Below, in pieces: positions 59,721 to 64,000 of a DNA stretch of 64,000 bases. The DNA lies in assembly GCF_030813715.1 (NCBI RefSeq), contig NZ_JAUSUZ010000001.1, positions 1,612,001-1,676,000 of the forward strand, read 5' to 3'. A model generated the notes under the pieces. It had not been told where the DNA came from. It did no database searches and saw only the letters and a list, made by a program, of their open reading frames with translations. Within the stretch, counting starts at the first letter, position 1. Every line of letters begins with the position of its first letter. Made by a program: the position numbers and the translations under genes. The DNA is from Catenuloplanes indicus. Its GTDB lineage: Bacteria; Actinomycetota; Actinomycetes; Mycobacteriales; Micromonosporaceae.

Positions 59721-60815
59721 GTGAACCCGATGGTGGAGCACGGGGTGTCCGTGGTCGTCCCGGTCCGCGGCCGGGTGCCACAGCTGCGCCGGTTGCTGGA
59801 CAGTCTGACAGTGGCCGTACGCCGTTGCCCGGAGCCGGTCGAGGTGATCGTGGTGGACGATTCGGCGGCGGCCGATGCCCGGCGGCATCGGGAGTCCTGC
59901 GATCGGGCGGATGCTCGGTACCTGCGCGGGCCACGGCACGTCGGCGCCAAGCGCAACCTCGGCGTCCGCAACGCCCGGTACGACCTCGTACTGTTCATCG
60001 ACTCGGACTGCCGGGCCAGCCCGGACCTGATCCGCCGGCATGCCGCGACGCTGCGAGCGGCGCCGCCCGGCATCGGCGGCGTGACCGGCCCGTCCGCACC
60101 GGTTCCCGGCCGCGGATATCTCGACCGGGTGATGGCAGGCTCGGAGGTGCTCAACGGCGACCTGTCGCGGCCGGCGCGGTACGCCCAGCTGACCTGGGCG
60201 ACGACCTGCAATCTGGCGGTACGCCGGGCCGCCTTCGACGCCGCCGGCGGTTTCCCGGAGCGGTCGCTGACCGTGGTCGCCGGCGAGGACGTCGAGCTTG
60301 GCGTGCGGCTGTCCGGCGCCGGCTACGCGATCCGGTGCGACCCGGCGGCCGGCGTCGAGCACGACCCGCCCACCAGCGGCGGCGTACGCGGCCTGGTCCG
60401 GCGGCTGTACACCTACGGCCGTTCGGAGCAGTGGCTGTGCGCGATTCACCCGGAGCGGCGCCGTTTCGTGTGGAACCCGGCGACGGTGCTCGGCGTGGCC
60501 GCGCTCACCGCCGCCACGGTACCGGCCCGGGTGCGCGGGCCGGTCCTGCTCGGTGTGCCGCTGCTGGCCGGTGCCGTGCTCACCGTGCGGCTGCGCCGGG
60601 AGCTGGCCCGGGATCGGACCGGGCCGGTCACCGAGGCGCTCACCCGGGTGGTGCTGGAGCTGTCGTTCGACGTGGGCGCCGCGGTCGCGGCCGTGCAACT
60701 GGGCCGGCCCGCGCTGTTGCTCGGCGGGCTGCATCCGGTCGACGAGCGGGACGTCCTGCGGACCGCACCCCCGGGCGTGACGGAGGAGTTCGCCCTCGTG
60801 GAAGGACAGGCCTGA
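59721..60815 (+). CDS. Family 2 glycosyltransferase with C-terminal membrane segment
   Basis: This 364-residue GT-A enzyme begins VSVVVPVRGRVPQLRRLLDS. It has the nucleotide-sugar DxD motif in VLFIDSDCRASPDLIRR, a conserved WATTCNLAVRRAAFDAAGGF and the acceptor-side VVAGEDVELGVRLSGAGYAI. A hydrophobic C-terminal part (about residues 255-285) may anchor it to the membrane. It probably transfers an activated sugar to the aminocyclitol or its conjugate. The GTG at 59721 follows an AGGAGG; its stop overlaps the next start by one base (TGATG). Confidence 0.87.
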   Translation: MNPMVEHGVSVVVPVRGRVPQLRRLLDSLTVAVRRCPEPVEVIVVDDSAAADARRHRESCDRADARYLRGPRHVGAKRNLGVRNARYDLVLFIDSDCRASPDLIRRHAATLRAAPPGIGGVTGPSAPVPGRGYLDRVMAGSEVLNGDLSRPARYAQLTWATTCNLAVRRAAFDAAGGFPERSLTVVAGEDVELGVRLSGAGYAIRCDPAAGVEHDPPTSGGVRGLVRRLYTYGRSEQWLCAIHPERRRFVWNPATVLGVAALTAATVPARVRGPVLLGVPLLAGAVLTVRLRRELARDRTGPVTEALTRVVLELSFDVGAAVAAVQLGRPALLLGGLHPVDERDVLRTAPPGVTEEFALVEGQA

Positions 60816-62227
60816 TGGCTCCGGTCACCGAGACCGCCGTACGGCGGCTGGCCCCCGGCCAGGAGACGCTCTGGCACTTCATGCGCGCACTGTCGCCGCA
60901 CGACCCCGGCGACTCCCGGGTGACCGTGCTGGACGTGCGCGAGCTGACCGGCGACCTCGACGCGGGCCGGCTGCGGGACGCGGCGGCCGTGCTGACCCAG
61001 CGGCATCAATCGCTGCGGCTCGCGTTCGACGGTTTCGGTCCCGACCCGGAGCTGCGGCTCACCGGAGCGACCGCGGTGCCGCTGACCCGGATCGACCTGA
61101 CCGGCGCCGCCGGCCGGCCGGACGAGCTGCGCCGGCTGGTCAGGCTCGAACGCGTCCGCTCGTTCGACCTGTGCAGCGGCCCGCTGTGGCATCTGGGCCT
61201 GATCCGCACCGCACCGGACCGGCACACGCTGACGCTCAGCCTCAGCCACGTCATCGCCGACCAGTGGGCGGCCGACCTGTTCGTCGAGGACCTGTTACGG
61301 GTCTATTCCGCCACGCCCGCGGAGGCGGCACGGCTGGCCGAGCCGGCCGTCACGCTCGACGAGATCACCGCGCTGCACCGGGCGGTACTCCCCGGCGGCG
61401 AGAATCGGCTGCGGTACTGGCGGGAGAACCTGACCCCGCTGCCGGACCGGTCGATCCTGCCGGCACTCGACGCGTCACCGGAGGTGGACCTCGGTGACGA
61501 AGGGTCGCGGTCGTTCACGTTCGGCGTGGCCGTGGCCGGTGACCTGCCGCGGCTCGCCTGGCGGGCGCGCACCACACCGTTCGTCGCGCTGCTCGCCGCG
61601 TACCAGCTGACGCTGGCGCTGCGCACCGGCCTGGACCGGATCGTGCTGGGCACCACCACCCTGGGCCGGGACGCGCCGGCCGCCCGGGAGGCACTGAGCC
61701 AGTTCACCAACAACGTCTACCTGAACCTGCCGCTCGACCCGGCCATGCGCCTGGTCGACGTGGTGGCCGCGGCCGGCCGGGCGATGTCCGACGCGGTCGG
61801 CAACGTCGCCTCGTTCGGCCAGATCCGCCGCGCGGTCGGGCCGGGCACCCCGTCGTCGTTCCTGGAGCTCTACCACGGCTGGTTCCAGTCCTGGGGAGTG
61901 CCGCGCCCCGACCCCTCCGTGCCGGGGCTGCTGGTGCGGCGGTCCGGGAACGAGGCGGACGGTCCGGCGGCACGCGCGCCGAAGACCGAGGCCACCCACC
62001 CGGGTACGCGCGCCGCACACCTCAAGGCCGGCACACCGCACGTGATGGTGGCTCCGGACCGCGGCGGCGGCCGGTGCATCTATCACCCCGGCTTCTTCGC
62101 CACCGAGACCGTCGACCAGCTGATCGAGGACTACGTGCACGTGGTCGCGGCCGTCGTGCACGCGCCCGAACTGCGCGCCGGAGAGCTCCGGTTGCCCTCC
62201 CGACCGACCGCGAAGGAGACCCGATGA
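60815..62227 (+). CDS. Stand-alone condensation-domain enzyme
   Basis: This 470-residue protein has the NRPS condensation fold without carrier or adenylation partners. The active-site loop reads LSLSHVIADQWAADLF. The catalytic second His (residue 145) and Asp of HHxxxDG are present, but the first His is Ser and the Gly is Gln. The later latch-region motif FTNNVYLNLPLDPAMRLVDV is intact. It would form an amide between a carrier-bound acyl group and an amine such as an aminocyclitol or a second carrier-bound amino acid. It is translationally coupled to the glycosyltransferase and the adenylation gene. Confidence 0.87.
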   Translation: MAPVTETAVRRLAPGQETLWHFMRALSPHDPGDSRVTVLDVRELTGDLDAGRLRDAAAVLTQRHQSLRLAFDGFGPDPELRLTGATAVPLTRIDLTGAAGRPDELRRLVRLERVRSFDLCSGPLWHLGLIRTAPDRHTLTLSLSHVIADQWAADLFVEDLLRVYSATPAEAARLAEPAVTLDEITALHRAVLPGGENRLRYWRENLTPLPDRSILPALDASPEVDLGDEGSRSFTFGVAVAGDLPRLAWRARTTPFVALLAAYQLTLALRTGLDRIVLGTTTLGRDAPAAREALSQFTNNVYLNLPLDPAMRLVDVVAAAGRAMSDAVGNVASFGQIRRAVGPGTPSSFLELYHGWFQSWGVPRPDPSVPGLLVRRSGNEADGPAARAPKTEATHPGTRAAHLKAGTPHVMVAPDRGGGRCIYHPGFFATETVDQLIEDYVHVVAAVVHAPELRAGELRLPSRPTAKETR

Positions 62228-63756
62228 GCGGCAGCACCCTGTTCGGCCTGGTCGCGGAGAGCGCTCGGCGGTGGCCCGGCCGGGTGGCCCTGGAGGTCGG
62301 CGGTGAGTCGGTCACGTATGCGGAACTGGCCGGGACCGCGGCCCTGCTCGCCGCCCGGCTGGGCGAGCCGGCACCGGCCGCGGTCGGACTGCTCGCCTCA
62401 CGCAGCGTGGCCGCGTACGCCGGATATCTCGCGACGCTGCTGACCGGCGCCACGGTCGTGCCCCTCAACCCCCGCGCGCCGGTGGCCCGCAACCGCCTGA
62501 TCTGCCGCCGGGCCGGGGTCACCCGCGTGGTCGCGGACACCGCGAGCGCGGCGCAGGCTTCCGAGCTGCTGCCGGACGGCGATCCGGTCCGCCTGCCGGA
62601 GGGCTGGCGCACCTCGCTGCCCGGCCCGCCCGGTGCCGGGCCGGCCGGCCCGGACGACGTCGCCTACCTGCTGTTCACGTCCGGATCGACCGGGGAGCCG
62701 AAGGCCGTGCCGATCCGGCACCGGCACGTGACCGGCTACGTCGGCCACTGTGCGCGGCGGTACGCGGTCGGGCCCGGGAGCCGCCTGTCGCAGACCTTCG
62801 ACCTGACGTTCGACCCGTCGGTGTTCGACATGTTCGTCGCCTGGAGCGCGGGCGCGACGCTGGTGGTGCCCGAGCCCGACGAGATCCTCACCCCGGTGCG
62901 GTTCGTCAACCGGGCCGCGATCACCCACTGGTTCTCGGTGCCGTCGGTGATCTCGGTGGCGGCCCGGTTCCGGGCGCTGCGCCCGGACAGCATGCCGACG
63001 CTGCGCTGGAGTTTGTTCGCCGGCGAGCAGCTCACGCTGGACGCGGCACGGGCGTGGGCGCGGGCTGCGCCGCGGAGCACGGTGGAGAACCTGTACGGGC
63101 CGACCGAGCTGACCGTGACCTGCACCGGGTACCGTCTGCCGGCCGATCCGGACGCGTGGCCGCGCACCTCCAACGGCACGGTACCGATCGGGGTGCCGAA
63201 CCCGGGTCTGGCCGCCGTGCTGGTCGGCCCGGACGGCACCGTCACCGACGACGGCGAGCTGTGCATGCGCGGCCCGCAGCGGTTCGACGGCTACCGCGAC
63301 CCGGCCGACGACCGCGGGCGGTTCCTGCGCCGCCGCGCCGAGCGGTATCTGCCGGTCGAGCACCCGGAAACCGACGCCGACTGGTACCGCACCGGCGACC
63401 GGGCCCGGATGGAGGACGGGGTGCTGGTCCACTGCGGGCGCCTCGACGACCAGATCAAGATCCGTGGGTACCGGGTGGAGCTGGCCGAGATCGAGTCGGT
63501 GCTGCGCCGGCATCCGGGCGTGCTGGAGGCGGTGGTCCTGGCCGGCACCGGCGCTGACGGTGAGGTGCGGCTGCGGGCCGTGCACACCGGCGTACCGGTG
63601 CCCGCCGGGGAACTGGCCGGCCTGGCCGGGGAGAGCCTGCCCTGGTACATGGTGCCCGAGTCGTTCGCCCATCGCGACGCGCTGCCGGTGAACGCCAACG
63701 GCAAGATCGACCGGCGACGGCTCGCCGCCCTCGACCTGGAAGGAGCACGCGCATGA
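62224..63756 (+). CDS. Free-standing amino-acid adenylation enzyme 2
   Basis: This 510-residue AMP-forming ligase has LLFTSGSTGEPKAVPIRHRH, the pocket strand FDLTFDPSVFDMF with the substrate-amine-binding Asp, LYGPTELTVTCTGYRL, WYRTGDRARM, KIRGYRVELAEIESVL and the catalytic Lys in VNANGKIDRRRL. No carrier domain is fused. Its pocket (D-P-F start) differs from that of the adenylation enzyme at 47343, so two different amino acids are probably activated. It overlaps the condensation gene and the flavin reductase gene by 4 bp each. Confidence 0.92.
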   Translation: MSGSTLFGLVAESARRWPGRVALEVGGESVTYAELAGTAALLAARLGEPAPAAVGLLASRSVAAYAGYLATLLTGATVVPLNPRAPVARNRLICRRAGVTRVVADTASAAQASELLPDGDPVRLPEGWRTSLPGPPGAGPAGPDDVAYLLFTSGSTGEPKAVPIRHRHVTGYVGHCARRYAVGPGSRLSQTFDLTFDPSVFDMFVAWSAGATLVVPEPDEILTPVRFVNRAAITHWFSVPSVISVAARFRALRPDSMPTLRWSLFAGEQLTLDAARAWARAAPRSTVENLYGPTELTVTCTGYRLPADPDAWPRTSNGTVPIGVPNPGLAAVLVGPDGTVTDDGELCMRGPQRFDGYRDPADDRGRFLRRRAERYLPVEHPETDADWYRTGDRARMEDGVLVHCGRLDDQIKIRGYRVELAEIESVLRRHPGVLEAVVLAGTGADGEVRLRAVHTGVPVPAGELAGLAGESLPWYMVPESFAHRDALPVNANGKIDRRRLAALDLEGARA

Positions 63757-64000
63757 CGACGACCGTCGACTTCCGTACCGTGGCGTCCCGCTTCGCCACC
63801 GGCGTCGCGGTGGCGACCAGTACCGCGGGCGGGGTGCCGTTCGCCACCACGGTGAACGCGTTCACCACCGTGTCGCTGGATCCGACGCTGCTGCTGGTCT
63901 GTCTGCGGACCGGGTCTCGGCTGCTCGGCGCGATCGAGCGGTCCGGGGTGTTCGCGGTGACCGTGCTGTCCGGCACCCAGCGCGACTACGCACAGCGGTT
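63753..64000 (+). CDS. Flavin reductase-like protein (partial, runs off the window)
   Basis: The first 82 residues (FRTVASRFATGVAVATSTAG, then GVPFATTVNAFTTVSLDPTL) match the FMN-binding split-barrel flavin reductases of two-component monooxygenases. It would supply FMNH2 to a monooxygenase, which may be encoded beyond the window. The ATG overlaps the stop of the adenylation gene by 4 bp, so the operon and the cluster continue to the right. Confidence 0.85.
   Translation, partial: MTTTVDFRTVASRFATGVAVATSTAGGVPFATTVNAFTTVSLDPTLLLVCLRTGSRLLGAIERSGVFAVTVLSGTQRDYAQR

Noticed and set aside
42628-64000. Assignment as a butirosin or other known 2-deoxystreptamine cluster
   Set aside because: No paromamine-type glycosyltransferase, BtrN/NeoA dehydrogenase, BtrG, BtrJ or BtrK homologue was seen, while adenylation and condensation enzymes are extra. 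Only the cyclase and aminotransferase are shared.
1-64000. tRNA, rRNA, riboswitch, insertion sequence or prophage genes
   Set aside because: No cloverleaf-type sequence, conserved rRNA segment, transposase or integrase motif was recognised on reading both strands. A covariance-model search would be decisive but could not be run.

Overview
The window looks like chromosomal DNA of a filamentous actinobacterium with very high GC content. GTG starts are frequent, several genes appear leaderless (TAnnnT, six bases, then GTG), long antisense open frames occur everywhere, and secreted enzymes carry CBM2, CBM13 and chitin-binding modules. There is a SARP-controlled secondary-metabolite locus. The style fits Micromonosporaceae (Actinoplanes/Catenuloplanes-like), but the genus is an inference. 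No rRNA, tRNA, insertion sequence or CRISPR array was recognised.

Region 1 (about 1-12,700) is accessory and decayed. It holds an asymmetric two-gene ABC exporter, a Fur/Zur-type repressor, a SEC-C protein, a small secreted lectin and a NarL-type two-component pair. Between them lie many gene remnants: a receiver/CorC chimera, a DUF234 ATPase tail, a membrane protein with two compensating frameshifts, a response regulator that lost its acidic pocket, and a TPR tail. Region 2 (12,771-33,620) is rich in carbohydrate and saprophytic functions: a five-domain 1114-residue secreted protein, a GH18 chitinase-like enzyme, two CE1-type esterases with CBM2, a sugar ABC importer operon with CGAAAnTTTCG operators, a PaaX-type regulator, a cytochrome P450, a SnoaL-like protein, an amidohydrolase and several decayed genes. 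Region 3 (33,625-42,310) has a LysR regulator, a nucleosidase, an MmyB-like regulator with an acyl-CoA-dehydrogenase-like flavoenzyme, a mosaic of broken genes (WD40, LacI, metalloprotease) and a GH62 arabinofuranosidase under a LacI-type operator.

Region 4 (42,628 to the right end, continuing beyond it) is a biosynthetic gene cluster and the main attraction. A SARP regulator is followed by a leftward nine-gene operon: a BtrH-like protein, ACP, acyl-ACP dehydrogenase, phosphopantetheinyl transferase, a second BtrH-like protein, a free-standing adenylation enzyme, a 2-deoxy-scyllo-inosose synthase-like cyclase, a second ACP and a TrpB-like PLP enzyme. A divergent rightward operon encodes a KamA-family radical SAM enzyme, a class I/II aminotransferase, a third ACP and a second acyl-ACP dehydrogenase. 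Then come an MFS exporter and a second rightward operon: a DOI aminotransferase (BtrS/StsC type), a GT2 glycosyltransferase, a stand-alone condensation enzyme, a second adenylation enzyme and a flavin reductase cut by the window edge. An 11-bp-period direct repeat upstream of the aminotransferase resembles a SARP-binding site.

Taken together, the cluster appears to make an aminocyclitol from glucose 6-phosphate through DOI. It also appears to activate two amino acids on discrete carrier proteins, modify them there (desaturation, beta-amino acid formation), and join the parts with stand-alone condensation or BtrH-like enzymes. I do not recognise this combination as a described pathway. The product is inferred, not shown.
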